A stretch of 32,247 nucleotides of DNA, from positions 1-32,247 of the forward strand of contig JBCBST010000023.1 in NCBI GenBank assembly GCA_039819115.1, in the 5' to 3' direction. Shown in pieces: positions 1-7,046 of this stretch. Origin of the DNA: JBCBST01 sp039819115 (GTDB lineage: Bacteria > Bacteroidota > Rhodothermia > Balneolales > Balneolaceae). The first letter of the stretch is position 1, and every line of letters begins with the position of its first letter. Under the pieces are notes generated by a model. The model worked only from the letters and a program-made list of their open reading frames with translations. It was not told the origin of the DNA and did not search any database. Both the position numbers and the translations under genes were made by a program.

Positions 1-2537
1 ACTAAACGGGCGAATCCGAAATCTTTGCCTGTGTTTAAAATTAACTCAGTGTTTTCAACAGAAATTGTAATACTATTGGCATTCCCTCCTCTATAGTGCT
101 GTGCCCCTCTTACAATTAATACATCTTTCGTATTACTATCGATATCCCAGATATAAGCTTGTTGTTTCAAGTCTTCACCTAACTCTTGGTCATAATACTT
201 ATCTGGTGGGCTCGTTAGACTTGGTGTAGCTAATACAGTACTTCTTGATATTCCAAATATAGGTTTAATAAACGCCACACTTGTATTCACCCAGCCATAA
301 AATGTGTTTCCAAATTCCGTAGAACCAAAAACATTTAACCTTTTTATCGATTGTGTATCTCTAAATTTCTCTTCAATCGTATCGGAATAATAGGTGTCAT
401 TATCATTAGAATGATACATTAGTGTACCTTCTACCACATCAGGAAATAGTGCTAAATGCTGTTCACTTACCCCATCAATATCCATCCATATGGCTTTATT
501 GATTGTAGTTTCAAGGTTTGTAGGTAAGTCATTAGAGTTTCCATGATATGTAGTATAGAATAAAGCTAACCCATTATGTGGAGTATTTGCGGAGTTAATA
601 TCGATGATGTATGGGTAATTCCGATCTTTAACCAGTAATACATGCCTTCTATACTCTGCCCAATGCCCCCGGGAACCATTGGCATTAGTAGAAATCAAAT
701 CAATTTCACCATGAATAATACTCAGGTTCGAAGCTGCATTTTCATACGTTAATTCATTTACACTCTGATGATCAGATACTGCCCTGGTTCCTTCTCTTTC
801 CGGATGGTCGATTCCACCCAAAAAATTTGGATGGGGATCTGGAAATACATTATCTCTATCTTGCCACCGTGAATATACCTGGGTTACATTATGGTCTTTA
901 TAATTATTCCATGTAGACCTTGTAAAGTCATCCCCTGTAATGTAGTCCCATATTCCTCCTCCGGTTTTGGGGCCATCATACCCAGAATCCATCAAATATG
1001 ACTCACCATCAATGTAATATAAGAGCTGTAATTGGTCGGGTTGTTCATGCCCCTCTCCCCGGGATATGGAATTTCCATTTTCACCATTTAGCAACAGGTA
1101 ATGCAACCTACCGGAAGCATCTGTAAATCTTGTAATAAATTGCTGGTCATCCGTTCCATGAACATCATAGTCAATGACCATGCTACTGGTTGCGGTGGGA
1201 ATGCTTAGTTCCAACAGCCATGTATTAGACCCAAAACTATATGTACTACTACCTGTTGTTTGGAAATAATTATTAGTTGTGTTAAAAATAGTGTTGAACT
1301 TTTTACCAACCGTTCCGCCCTGACTGTTATTGCTGTAACCAGTACTCCATCTTAGCAATGGCGCGGCCGATATGCGGTGCTTGTTACCATCGTCCAGTGG
1401 TGGGGTCAACCCGTCAGGGGTGGATATGTCCGCCATCCATTCTACCGGGTTTAAAAACCAGGAACTGATAAAGGGATCACTAACTCCATTCAGCATATTA
1501 TTTGCCCGGATAGCGTGCCAAAACGGGATCACATCAAGAAGGGCGTAATTGAGATAGTACGGTCCTTCGGCCCAAGTCCTTTTACCATTATCCGATTGGT
1601 ACATCCATTTTTTCATCCGGTCTGAGCTGGTTGGCGAACTCCCACGGATTCTTGCCAGCCCGGGATATCCATCTACTAGGTCCCATTCCGAGTGTCCCTG
1701 TTCCTTTTGCCCTGCAAGTGCGCCATAACCCATAGCCATATAGCCTTTGAGGGGGCGATTGCCAGGCTCAACTTCATCTTCGTTCACCCCAAATGCAATA
1801 TTACTTTGAATTTTTTGCTGCAAGCTGTAGACATTCATTAAAAAGCGCCGGTTCAGGTCTTCTTTCTCATATTCAGCTAGCAATAGGGTAGAATTGAGGT
1901 TATTCCATTCCGCAAGGTCAAAATGTTTATAGGCATTTTCGAGAGCCAAATACAAGTCTATAGCCCGGGCTATGTTCCCATACACATCGGTATGTTTCAC
2001 ATAATCATTGAACGGTACAGCCAGGCTCCCAGTGCCATTGTTCCTGTAAATCAGGGCCATGATATCGGTGGTAAAACTCTGCAATACCGTTTGGTGATCT
2101 CTTATTGGAATGCCGTAGGTTTGATTTGAAATGGCCGGAGTGATACCGTTCTTGAATAGTATGTAACTGCACAAGGCCTCGAAGGCGCGGTATTGGAGGA
2201 TGTTGCTATTATCCGCATAGTCATCTTCGCTTTGTGGATTAGGATTTATATCATTATCAATTGAAAAGTCGATGATATTTTTAAACAATTCTTTTTGCGT
2301 ATTGCTCCCGGTTACATATACCTGGTTCAGGATTTGTTTCAAACCATACCCTTTACTATGGTTTCCTGCGTTGTCAAAACCGATCACCGACAAGCCCGGC
2401 CGTTTCATAGAAGTATAAATTTCGTCTAAAAAGCGATCGTTTCCGGTTGTAGGCGGCACGTTTGTAATTACTTGCGCTTGGGTAACGTCCAACGTAGCCA
2501 GGATCAATGCCATAAAAGTAAAAATTGTTCTTTTCAT
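1..2537 (-). CDS. secreted heparinase II/III-like polysaccharide lyase (3' end outside window)
   Basis: An uninterrupted frame runs from ATG at 2537 off the left edge (845 complete codons, no stop), so the C-terminus is missing. Residues 1-22 form a signal peptide ending in TQAQ. Residues 40 to about 400 are helix-rich, with EGPYYLNYALLD from E324, which resembles the alpha/alpha toroid of heparinase II/III-type lyases. The later half is beta-rich. GHEQPDQLQLLYYIDG around H497, followed by LMDSGYDG, matches the family pattern H-x-x-x-D-x-L-x-L-x-Y...G...D-x-G-Y, and a YRRHVLLVKD stretch lies around H632. In this family such enzymes cleave uronic-acid polysaccharides by beta-elimination outside the cytoplasm. 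The substrate cannot be read from the sequence. The gene lies 49 bp downstream of a small lipoprotein gene, probably in one operon; GGGGA before ACCCAAAATG may serve as ribosome site. GC content drops for the part of the gene below about position 1310. The family call is by motif and could be a related uncharacterised toroid-plus-sandwich protein. Confidence 0.72.
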   Translation of the reverse strand, partial: MKRTIFTFMALILATLDVTQAQVITNVPPTTGNDRFLDEIYTSMKRPGLSVIGFDNAGNHSKGYGLKQILNQVYVTGSNTQKELFKNIIDFSIDNDINPNPQSEDDYADNSNILQYRAFEALCSYILFKNGITPAISNQTYGIPIRDHQTVLQSFTTDIMALIYRNNGTGSLAVPFNDYVKHTDVYGNIARAIDLYLALENAYKHFDLAEWNNLNSTLLLAEYEKEDLNRRFLMNVYSLQQKIQSNIAFGVNEDEVEPGNRPLKGYMAMGYGALAGQKEQGHSEWDLVDGYPGLARIRGSSPTSSDRMKKWMYQSDNGKRTWAEGPYYLNYALLDVIPFWHAIRANNMLNGVSDPFISSWFLNPVEWMADISTPDGLTPPLDDGNKHRISAAPLLRWSTGYSNNSQGGTVGKKFNTIFNTTNNYFQTTGSSTYSFGSNTWLLELSIPTATSSMVIDYDVHGTDDQQFITRFTDASGRLHYLLLNGENGNSISRGEGHEQPDQLQLLYYIDGESYLMDSGYDGPKTGGGIWDYITGDDFTRSTWNNYKDHNVTQVYSRWQDRDNVFPDPHPNFLGGIDHPEREGTRAVSDHQSVNELTYENAASNLSIIHGEIDLISTNANGSRGHWAEYRRHVLLVKDRNYPYIIDINSANTPHNGLALFYTTYHGNSNDLPTNLETTINKAIWMDIDGVSEQHLALFPDVVEGTLMYHSNDNDTYYSDTIEEKFRDTQSIKRLNVFGSTEFGNTFYGWVNTSVAFIKPIFGISRSTVLATPSLTSPPDKYYDQELGEDLKQQAYIWDIDSNTKDVLIVRGAQHYRGGNANSITISVENTELILNTGKDFGFARL

Positions 2538-2586
2538 TTTGGGTCCCCACGATTTGTTATGAGTTTAACTACCAAATAAAATTGTT

Positions 2587-3003
2587 TTAGTTAGCGGTTG
2601 TATCTATTACTGTTACAGTAAAAGTTGTGGATACCGTATAGCCATCACATCCGTCCTTGGCAGAAACCCGTATTTCAGTACTTCCCTCTTTTCTTGCTCC
2701 TACATGCAGGATATATCTTTTACTATCTTCATTAATACGTGTCCCGGCAAGTACTATATCATTATCTAAGGCTATGACTTCTATAGATGTTATTTCTTTT
2801 TCTGTATGGCTAAAAATTACCGGTGGTTCAGAGATATCCCTCGAAAAAGCTTCGACGCCTACATACAGAGTTACATCAGGAATTTCATTTTCCACGAAAA
2901 TTTGCCCGGTACAATCTTCCCGTTCGTTTCCGATTTCTATGCATGATCCGACTATCACCACTATTCCAAGAAGGAGAACTCCATTTAGCCATTGTCGCTT
3001 CAT
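2587..3003 (-). CDS. small Ig-like/cadherin-like lipoprotein
   Basis: A 138-residue protein with a lipoprotein signal (KRQ, hydrophobic core, VGSC lipobox, Cys21). After a short acidic linker, residues about 40-134 form one predicted beta-sandwich: IPDVTLYVG, then ALDNDIVLAGT, then the end of an Ig/cadherin-like module (EIRVSAKDGCDGY followed by TFTVTVID). Modules of this type in secreted proteins of the Bacteroidota usually mediate adhesion or glycan contact; no catalytic motif is visible. GAGGTAATGAT precedes the ATG as ribosome site. It lies directly upstream of the large lyase gene and downstream of repeat block A, so it is probably the first gene of a two-gene unit. It is not clearly homologous to the two other small lipoproteins farther upstream, although its size, anchoring and place in the module are the same. 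A surface-anchored accessory of the lyase is possible but unproven. Confidence 0.7.
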   Translation of the reverse strand: MKRQWLNGVLLLGIVVIVGSCIEIGNEREDCTGQIFVENEIPDVTLYVGVEAFSRDISEPPVIFSHTEKEITSIEVIALDNDIVLAGTRINEDSKRYILHVGARKEGSTEIRVSAKDGCDGYTVSTTFTVTVIDTTAN

Positions 3004-3077
3004 ATCATTACCTCATTTTATTTGCCCTAACCTTATCTCCCTACCCGGAAGAATCGGCGATTTGAGTAAGGTATTTA

Positions 3078-3239
3078 TGTTATCACCATTACCTTTGAGT
3101 ATAGCATAAAAAAGGCGACACGGGTTATAACAAACCCGCCAAAAAAATTAGGTCATTTCCGACACACTATAACAAAACCGACATTTCTACCACCCTACCC
3201 GTTCGTGCTAAGGTTATCCCCCTCTTTCTAAATCATATT
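3078..3239 (-). repeat. repeat block A, 162 bp, upstream of the 3003 lipoprotein gene
   Basis: This block aligns without a gap to 4898-5059 (constant offset of 1820) and its first part to 4124-4233. It contains two CGACAC...TATAACAAA motifs (from 3116 and 3160) and a TATACT hexamer on the minus strand at 3099-3104. Homology to block C stops at 3239, immediately before the inverted-repeat element that starts at 3241. Its place in front of a gene, as with the two sister blocks, suggests a copied promoter region. The rest of 3004-3077 is AT-rich leader sequence with nothing recognisable. Confidence 0.88.
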
Positions 3240-3240
3240 G

Positions 3241-3350
3241 ATCTCGTTCCCAAGCTCCAGCATAAGTAACGCATTGCAGGAAGCTGGAGCCTGTCTGCAA
3301 TCAGGCAGGCTTCAGGAATGCATTCCCAACGAGGACGTTGGGAACGAGAT
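3241..3350. mobile_element. 110-bp hairpin-rich inverted-repeat element (MITE/REP-like)
   Basis: Perfect 13-bp terminal inverted repeats: ATCTCGTTCCCAA at 3241-3253 and its complement at 3338-3350. Inside are an 8-bp pair GCTCCAGC/GCTGGAGC (3254-3261 with 3283-3290), a hairpin at 3289-3310 (9-bp stem with one wobble, loop CAAT), the palindrome GAATGCATTC at 3316-3325, and a perfect 8-bp stem-loop at 3324-3343 (loop AGGA) that competes with the outer repeat. There is no room for a transposase. The GTTCCCA...TGGGAACGAG theme resembles dispersed REP-like sequences known from many bacteria, often mobilised in trans. No second copy was seen in this window, and no convincing target-site duplication is visible. 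Confidence 0.72.
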
Positions 3351-3554
3351 GAATGTTTTTTGGCCATGGGTATGCTGGAACCCATCCATTTTTGTGTTAT
3401 CAAATCCTCTTAATGACAATGCAGGCCGGGGGATATTGAACGCATCACTCGTAAATCGGGTGTTTTTTCTGTTAGAGGGCAAGTTCCATGTCTGAGCATA
3501 CGTGAGATGCCAAAAAAACAGTGCGATTATACATAGAGATATTGTTCTTCTCAT
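3312..3554 (-). pseudogene. truncated paralog of the secreted lyase, ending inside the hairpin element
   Basis: An 80-codon frame with a signal peptide ending in TYAQ. Residues 43-53, RPALSLRGFDN, match RPGLSVIGFDN at 46-56 of the large lyase (1-2537), and both proteins begin M(K/R)RTI and have RF some 9 to 11 residues before this motif. From residue 69 (position 3350) the frame reads into the 110-bp element, which supplies the last dozen residues and the stop codon. The gene follows the 3973 lipoprotein gene by 17 bp, the same order as the intact lipoprotein-lyase pair. I read it as the stump of a second lyase gene whose remainder was lost together with insertion of the element or recombination at it. 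A genuinely short secreted peptide is the less likely alternative. Confidence 0.68.
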
Positions 3555-3571
3555 TTTTTCTTCTCTTGGTT

Positions 3572-3973
3572 TTAATTGCGTATGTATATACTAAATCTCT
3601 TTGCAGCGGGGATTCTATTTTGATCCCCATTATCTGCGTAAACAGTTTTACGGTAAATCACAACTGCACTAGTATCAGCTGAAGTCCTTATGGCTTTCCA
3701 TTGTACAACGGAACTATCAATTTTTCCATTTACAGGGATAGGGTTAGCAAAGCCCCAATTAAACTTGAATCTAGTATCTAGGCTATCCCTGATCATGCAG
3801 GTTAAGGTAACGGTATCGCCTACGGCTACCGTGTCGGGTACCTGGCGGACTTCCAGGATTTCTGTTTGGGGATTAAACTCAATATCCGGATCAGGCCCTT
3901 CGCACGTGCCCGCCGTTGCTATGAGAAACAGGACCGTGCCGTATAGAAAGACAATACGTGTTTCTTTTTTCAT
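3572..3973 (-). CDS. small Ig-like lipoprotein, paralog of 4417-4869
   Basis: A 133-residue protein with a hydrophobic N-terminus and an AGTC lipobox (Cys24). After a proline/aspartate-rich linker comes a single predicted beta-sandwich with QTEILEVR, VPDTVAVGDTVTLTC and RDSLDTRFKFNWGF, ending in a hydrophobic strand KRFSIYIRN. The same motifs occur at the same spacing in the lipoprotein encoded at 4417-4869, so the two are paralogs. No enzyme motif is seen. A role as a surface-anchored binding or structural accessory is inference. Its ATG overlaps the stop of a short upstream frame as ATGA, and the lyase stump at 3554 follows. The signal sequence is unlike that of its paralog although the DNA upstream is nearly identical, which points to recombination near the start codon. 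Confidence 0.7.
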   Translation of the reverse strand: MKKETRIVFLYGTVLFLIATAGTCEGPDPDIEFNPQTEILEVRQVPDTVAVGDTVTLTCMIRDSLDTRFKFNWGFANPIPVNGKIDSSVVQWKAIRTSADTSAVVIYRKTVYADNGDQNRIPAAKRFSIYIRN

Positions 3974-4095
3974 CCCATTGTTTTATTTAGATTTAGACTA
4001 TATCTTCGATCAGTACCGGCAAGCAGCGTAACTAAACAAAGAAATAAACACCTTAGAACATTGGATATGGAACTTGTCAGAAATAGAGACCTCAT
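3970..4095 (-). pseudogene. 41-codon leader: displaced copy of a lipoprotein signal sequence
   Basis: Starting at ATG 4095 the frame reads MRSLFLTSSISNVLRCLF and on through LCLVTLL, nearly the same as the first 25 residues of the 4417-4869 lipoprotein (MRSVFLISSIFNVLRCLF...). Then it diverges: the lipobox Cys is lost and the frame stops at a TGA that overlaps the ATG of the 3973 gene (ATGA). It keeps the strong ribosome site GGGAGGTGAT. It is either a dead remnant of duplication, or a translated leader coupled to the lipoprotein gene behind it. Confidence 0.55.
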
Positions 4096-4233
4096 ATCAC
4101 CTCCCGCTTTTCATGAGCTCTTCTGTTATCACCATTACCTTTGAGTATAGCACAAAAAAGGCGACACCAGTTATAACAAACCCGCCAAAAAAACTAGTCC
4201 ATTTCCGACACGCTATAACAAAACCGACATTTC
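4022..4233 (-). repeat. repeat block B, upstream of the 3973 lipoprotein gene
   Basis: It aligns to 4796-5007 without gaps (constant offset of 774). I counted nine differences by eye over the 212 bases, so the duplication looks recent. It spans the start of a signal-peptide coding region, the ribosome site, a TATACT hexamer (minus strand, 4145-4150) and the paired CGACAC...TATAACAAA motifs. At 4234 homology with blocks A and C ends. The following 4234-4416 has no recognisable gene, only the hairpin at 4275-4297 and an unsupported 50-codon minus-strand frame. Confidence 0.9.
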
Positions 4234-4274
4234 AGCTAGCATCTCTCCGGTGAGTGTTTTCAAACTACACGATC

Positions 4275-4297
4275 CTTCTCCGCAGAATGCGGAGAAG
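4275..4297. other. perfect 10-bp hairpin downstream of the 4417 lipoprotein gene
   Basis: CTTCTCCGCA, loop GAA, then TGCGGAGAAG. It lies about 120 bp past the stop of the 4417-4869 gene and lacks a T-tract on either strand, so it is not a classical intrinsic terminator. It could stabilise an mRNA 3' end. Confidence 0.6.
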
Positions 4298-4416
4298 TAA
4301 GATCAAGCGTATATAAAGCAAACCGCTTAGTTGTAAGCTGACATGCTTATCGTATCGCATCAGAAAACGAGGGGAAAGGAGACGTAACAAATGCTTAGTC
4401 AGAAACAACAAATCCA

Positions 4417-4869
4417 TTACTCCCCTTGTCGTTTAACAATAATGGTAAATGATTTTGTTGCTTTCAAAGAATCTATGGAGCCATTATCTACTGCCACGAT
4501 TGCTATACGTTCTCGTGCTTCGTCGTTATCAGGTATATCAGAAGCCACCCATCGTATTATACTCCCATCAGTTCTACCATTTACGGGTACAATTCTAGCT
4601 TCATTTAGCCCCCATTGAAAGACAAACCTTGTATCCAGACTGTCTTTTATGATACATTCGATCAGTAAAGTATCATTGACCGCTACCGTATCCGGGGTCA
4701 TGCGTATTTCCAGGATTTCGGTCTGGTAAACAGGAATGGGATCATCTCCCCCTCCGCTATCTCCTATCAAATCCAGTTCGCAGCTATTCAGACATAGCAA
4801 CGTCACTAAACAAAGAAATAAACACCTTAGAACATTGAATATGGAACTTATCAGAAATACAGACCTCAT
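4417..4869 (-). CDS. small Ig-like lipoprotein, paralog of 3572-3973
   Basis: A 150-residue protein with an N-terminal hydrophobic segment and an LNSC lipobox at Cys30, followed by a Gly/Asp-rich linker (GDSGGGDD). The rest is a single predicted beta-sandwich with QTEILEIR, TPDTVAVNDTLLIEC, KDSLDTRFVFQWGL and a C-terminal strand KSFTIIVKRQ. The shared motifs make it a paralog of the 3572-3973 product. The start is set by GGGAGGTGAT just before ATG, a very good match to the 16S anti-SD but with short spacing. No lyase gene or remnant follows it, unlike the other two lipoprotein genes; the module copy seems reduced to this gene. The function is unknown; no catalytic residues are recognised. Confidence 0.72.
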   Translation of the reverse strand: MRSVFLISSIFNVLRCLFLCLVTLLCLNSCELDLIGDSGGGDDPIPVYQTEILEIRMTPDTVAVNDTLLIECIIKDSLDTRFVFQWGLNEARIVPVNGRTDGSIIRWVASDIPDNDEARERIAIVAVDNGSIDSLKATKSFTIIVKRQGE

Positions 4870-5059
4870 ATCACCTCCCGCTTTTCATGAGCTCTTCTGT
4901 TATCACCATCACCTTTGAGTATAGCACAAAAAAGGCGACACGGGTTATAACAAACCCGCCAAAAAAACTAGTCCATTTCCGACACACTATAACAAAACCG
5001 ACATTTCTACCCCTCTACCCACTCATTCCCAAGCTTATCCCCTCTCTCCAACTCATATT
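4796..5059 (-). repeat. repeat block C, upstream of and into the 4869 lipoprotein gene
   Basis: The longest copy: 4796-5007 matches block B and 4898-5059 matches block A. It includes the first codons of the 4869 gene, its ribosome site, the TATACT hexamer and both CGACAC...TATAACAAA motifs (starting at 4936 and 4980, 44 bp apart). Its far end abuts the A-tract of the ankyrin gene terminator, so the duplicated unit probably began just past that terminator. Confidence 0.9.
4919..4924 (-). promoter_or_regulatory. candidate -10 hexamer TATACT, conserved in all three repeat blocks
   Basis: On the minus strand TGCTATACT stands about 50 bp before the ATG at 4869, and the same hexamer lies at 4145-4150 and 3099-3104 in the sister blocks. 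No convincing -35 element was found at standard spacing. Upstream are the repeated CGACAC/TATAACAAA motifs, which could be activator sites. Confidence 0.35.
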
Positions 5060-5060
5060 C

Positions 5061-5093
5061 AAAAAAAATCCCGCCGGTATAACCAACGGGATT
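5061..5093 (-). terminator. intrinsic terminator of the ankyrin gene
   Basis: On the minus strand AATCCCG pairs with CGGGATT (5087-5093 with 5067-5073), with a 3-bp inner extension, followed by an uninterrupted T-run (5068-5061). It lies about 40 bp past the ankyrin stop codon. Confidence 0.8.
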
Positions 5094-5131
5094 CCGTTAT
5101 CCATCGCTAAGCGAAATAATAAGGTTTTTAA

Positions 5132-5512
5132 TCAATGAGCTCCCGCAGCGTTTAATAAATCTACCACCTGGGTATGATTGTGAGCCGCCGCCTGATCTTT
5201 TGCCGACCAGCCCCGGTCATCATGTACGTCTACATCACTTTTTTTGTCAATCAGGAATTGCACCATTTCTGCAAATCCATAGGTACTGGCCCAATACAAG
5301 GCGGAGGTACCCCTATTATCGTGTCGATCCACATCAGCACCGTGTTCAGCTAAATGTTTTACAATATCAAAATGCCCGTGCTTTGCCGCTTTGTATAATG
5401 CCGTTCGATCGTGCTCGTCTTTCGTATTCACGTCTATTCCCCGGGCTACCATTTCGGCTACCGTATCTAAATCTCCGCGCTCGGCAGCATCTAAGAATAT
5501 TTCTTCATTCAT
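5132..5512 (-). CDS. small ankyrin-repeat protein
   Basis: A 126-residue protein built almost wholly of ankyrin repeats: an N-terminal capping half (FLDAAERGDLDTVAEMVARG), two full repeats with the typical D-x-x-x-x-T-A-L-x-x-A-A-x-x-G-H core (DRTALYKAAKHGH; GTSALYWASTYGF) and a degenerate last repeat ending in LLNAAGAH. There is no signal peptide, so it is presumably cytosolic and acts by protein binding; the partner is unknown. The start is taken at the second ATG (5512): GGAGG at 5519-5523 then sits 6 bp upstream, whereas the first ATG at 5518 would touch it directly. It is a single-gene unit with its own terminator. There is no sign that it belongs to the duplicated lipoprotein module next to it. 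Confidence 0.88.
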   Translation of the reverse strand: MNEEIFLDAAERGDLDTVAEMVARGIDVNTKDEHDRTALYKAAKHGHFDIVKHLAEHGADVDRHDNRGTSALYWASTYGFAEMVQFLIDKKSDVDVHDDRGWSAKDQAAAHNHTQVVDLLNAAGAH

Positions 5513-5728
5513 AGTCATCCTCCTTTAGGATTGTTTTTAGGTGAGCACTCGCATTGTACTTTTGGGGGATACCAAAGTCAAATTAGAAAGCCGGTTTTTT
5601 GTCCATTTCATCCGTGCTATGTGCTTACAACGGAACTACTTCCGGGTTTCCAGCTTTAACGGTTAGGTACGTGCAGAATGCCTGAGATCAGCATAGTTTT
5701 AAAAAGTTAATTTTTGATGAAGACTTTG

Positions 5729-5758
5729 TTGAAAAATGCATTTATGGTACATTATATC
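5729..5758 (+). promoter_or_regulatory. possible promoter before the amidase gene
   Basis: TTGAAA at 5729 and TATATC at 5753 with an 18-bp spacer, about 20 bp before the ATG at 5779. The match is approximate. The rest of the 5519-5728 gap shows nothing recognisable. Confidence 0.25.
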
Positions 5759-5778
5759 ATCATCTACAGGAACTAGTA

Positions 5779-7044
5779 ATGCACATTGTGAAACTGATTT
5801 TATCCGGATTATCTAGAGCATCCGTACCGGGCGTGCTTTGTGCCATCGTTGTCTCCCTTTTTCTACCGCTATCCACCCACGCTCAAAATACCCTGGAGCG
5901 TATCTCAAAAGTTGAACGAAGAGATGGAAAAGGGGTGGTTGTCCGGTATCATTTTTCAGAAAAAGTTGATTCGTTCACTGTGATACAGCCCAGTTCGGAC
6001 CTTATACAAATGACTATTTTTGATGAGGACTTCGACACAACCGGTGTCCGGTTACCGGAAGATGGTTCCAAAATTAAAGAAGTGCGTTTGTACCTGCTCG
6101 ACGGCTCGCTTGGAGTAGATATTTATCTCGGTGAAGACGCGTTCTACGAACCCGCCGTATATCCCGATAAAAATAAACGACATCTTTTACTGGGGTTATC
6201 CAAGTCGGATGAAGAAACCGTTGAAGCAAGGACACGGAATGTTACGGCCATCAACTGGTATGAACGGATTAACCCGGCTGATGCCCTGGAGGTAACGGGA
6301 ATCCCATTACGGGGTTCGTACACCAATACCCAGTCTAAACTCAAGTTTGATAAAATAGTGATCGATCCCGGGCACGGAGGCAAAGATCCCGGAGCTGTTG
6401 GGTATAAAGGAGCGCAGGAGAAGAAAGTGGCCCTGGCTATTGCCTTAAAACTGGGAGATTACATACAGAAAAATTTACCCGATGTTGAAGTGGTGTACAC
6501 CCGGACGGGTGATACCTATCCTGGTTTGGAAGAGCGAGGCGATATAGCCAATGAAGCCGAAGGCGATTTGTTTATTTCTATCCATGCCGATGCCTGGAAA
6601 ACACGATCGGTGCGGGGTGCCTCGGTTTATTTTCTTGGATTGCATAAAACAGAAGAAGCCTTTGAAGTCATGAAAAGGGAAAACTATACCCTGAAAGAGG
6701 ATAAGTCCTATTTCGAGCTTTCTGAAGATGATCTGCTTCTGTACGAACTGTCGCATTCCGGATTTATTTCCACCAGCGAAAAGATTGCTGCCATGGTTGA
6801 GGAGCAATTCAGAACCCGCGCCCGCCGTAAATCCCGCGGGGTGAAGCAAGCCGGATTCCAGGTGCTATACGAAGCCTCTATGCCGGCCATTCTCGTCGAA
6901 ACTGGTTTTATAACCAATCCTTCGGAACAGCGTTTTCTCACCAGTGACTATGGCCAGAGCATCATCGCGTCGGCTATTTACCGGGCCATACGGGACTATA
7001 AAGTAGAATACGAACGGAATTCAACCACCAGTAGCAGCCAGTAA
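5779..7044 (+). CDS. N-acetylmuramoyl-L-alanine amidase (amidase_3)
   Basis: A 421-residue exported enzyme that should cleave the amide between MurNAc and the stem peptide in periplasmic peptidoglycan during cell separation. The signal peptide is about residues 1-35 (THAQ). Residues 36-150 are beta-rich and resemble an AMIN-type targeting domain. The catalytic domain runs from about 190 to 410. The zinc ligands are visible as H199 (DPGHGGKDPG), E214 (GAQEKK) and H269 (SIHAD), with the catalytic Glu at E374 (LVETGF). Between H269 and E374 there is a long insert (about 285-335) with acidic stretches; in AmiB/AmiC-type enzymes the insert at this place is a regulatory helix that blocks the active site until an EnvC/NlpD-type factor binds. 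The uridine kinase gene starts 2 bp after the stop, so the two are probably co-transcribed. Confidence 0.93.
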   Translation: MHIVKLILSGLSRASVPGVLCAIVVSLFLPLSTHAQNTLERISKVERRDGKGVVVRYHFSEKVDSFTVIQPSSDLIQMTIFDEDFDTTGVRLPEDGSKIKEVRLYLLDGSLGVDIYLGEDAFYEPAVYPDKNKRHLLLGLSKSDEETVEARTRNVTAINWYERINPADALEVTGIPLRGSYTNTQSKLKFDKIVIDPGHGGKDPGAVGYKGAQEKKVALAIALKLGDYIQKNLPDVEVVYTRTGDTYPGLEERGDIANEAEGDLFISIHADAWKTRSVRGASVYFLGLHKTEEAFEVMKRENYTLKEDKSYFELSEDDLLLYELSHSGFISTSEKIAAMVEEQFRTRARRKSRGVKQAGFQVLYEASMPAILVETGFITNPSEQRFLTSDYGQSIIASAIYRAIRDYKVEYERNSTTSSSQ

Positions 7045-7046
7045 TC

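Noticed and set aside
4252..4404. A 50-codon minus-strand frame between the 4417 lipoprotein gene and block B
   Set aside because: No ribosome site, and the leucine/arginine-rich composition runs through the hairpin at 4275-4297; reads like non-coding DNA.
1..5100. CRISPR array, considered because of the three repeat blocks
   Set aside because: Only three long copies about 0.8-1 kb apart with genes between them; they are duplicated upstream regions, not spaced short repeats.
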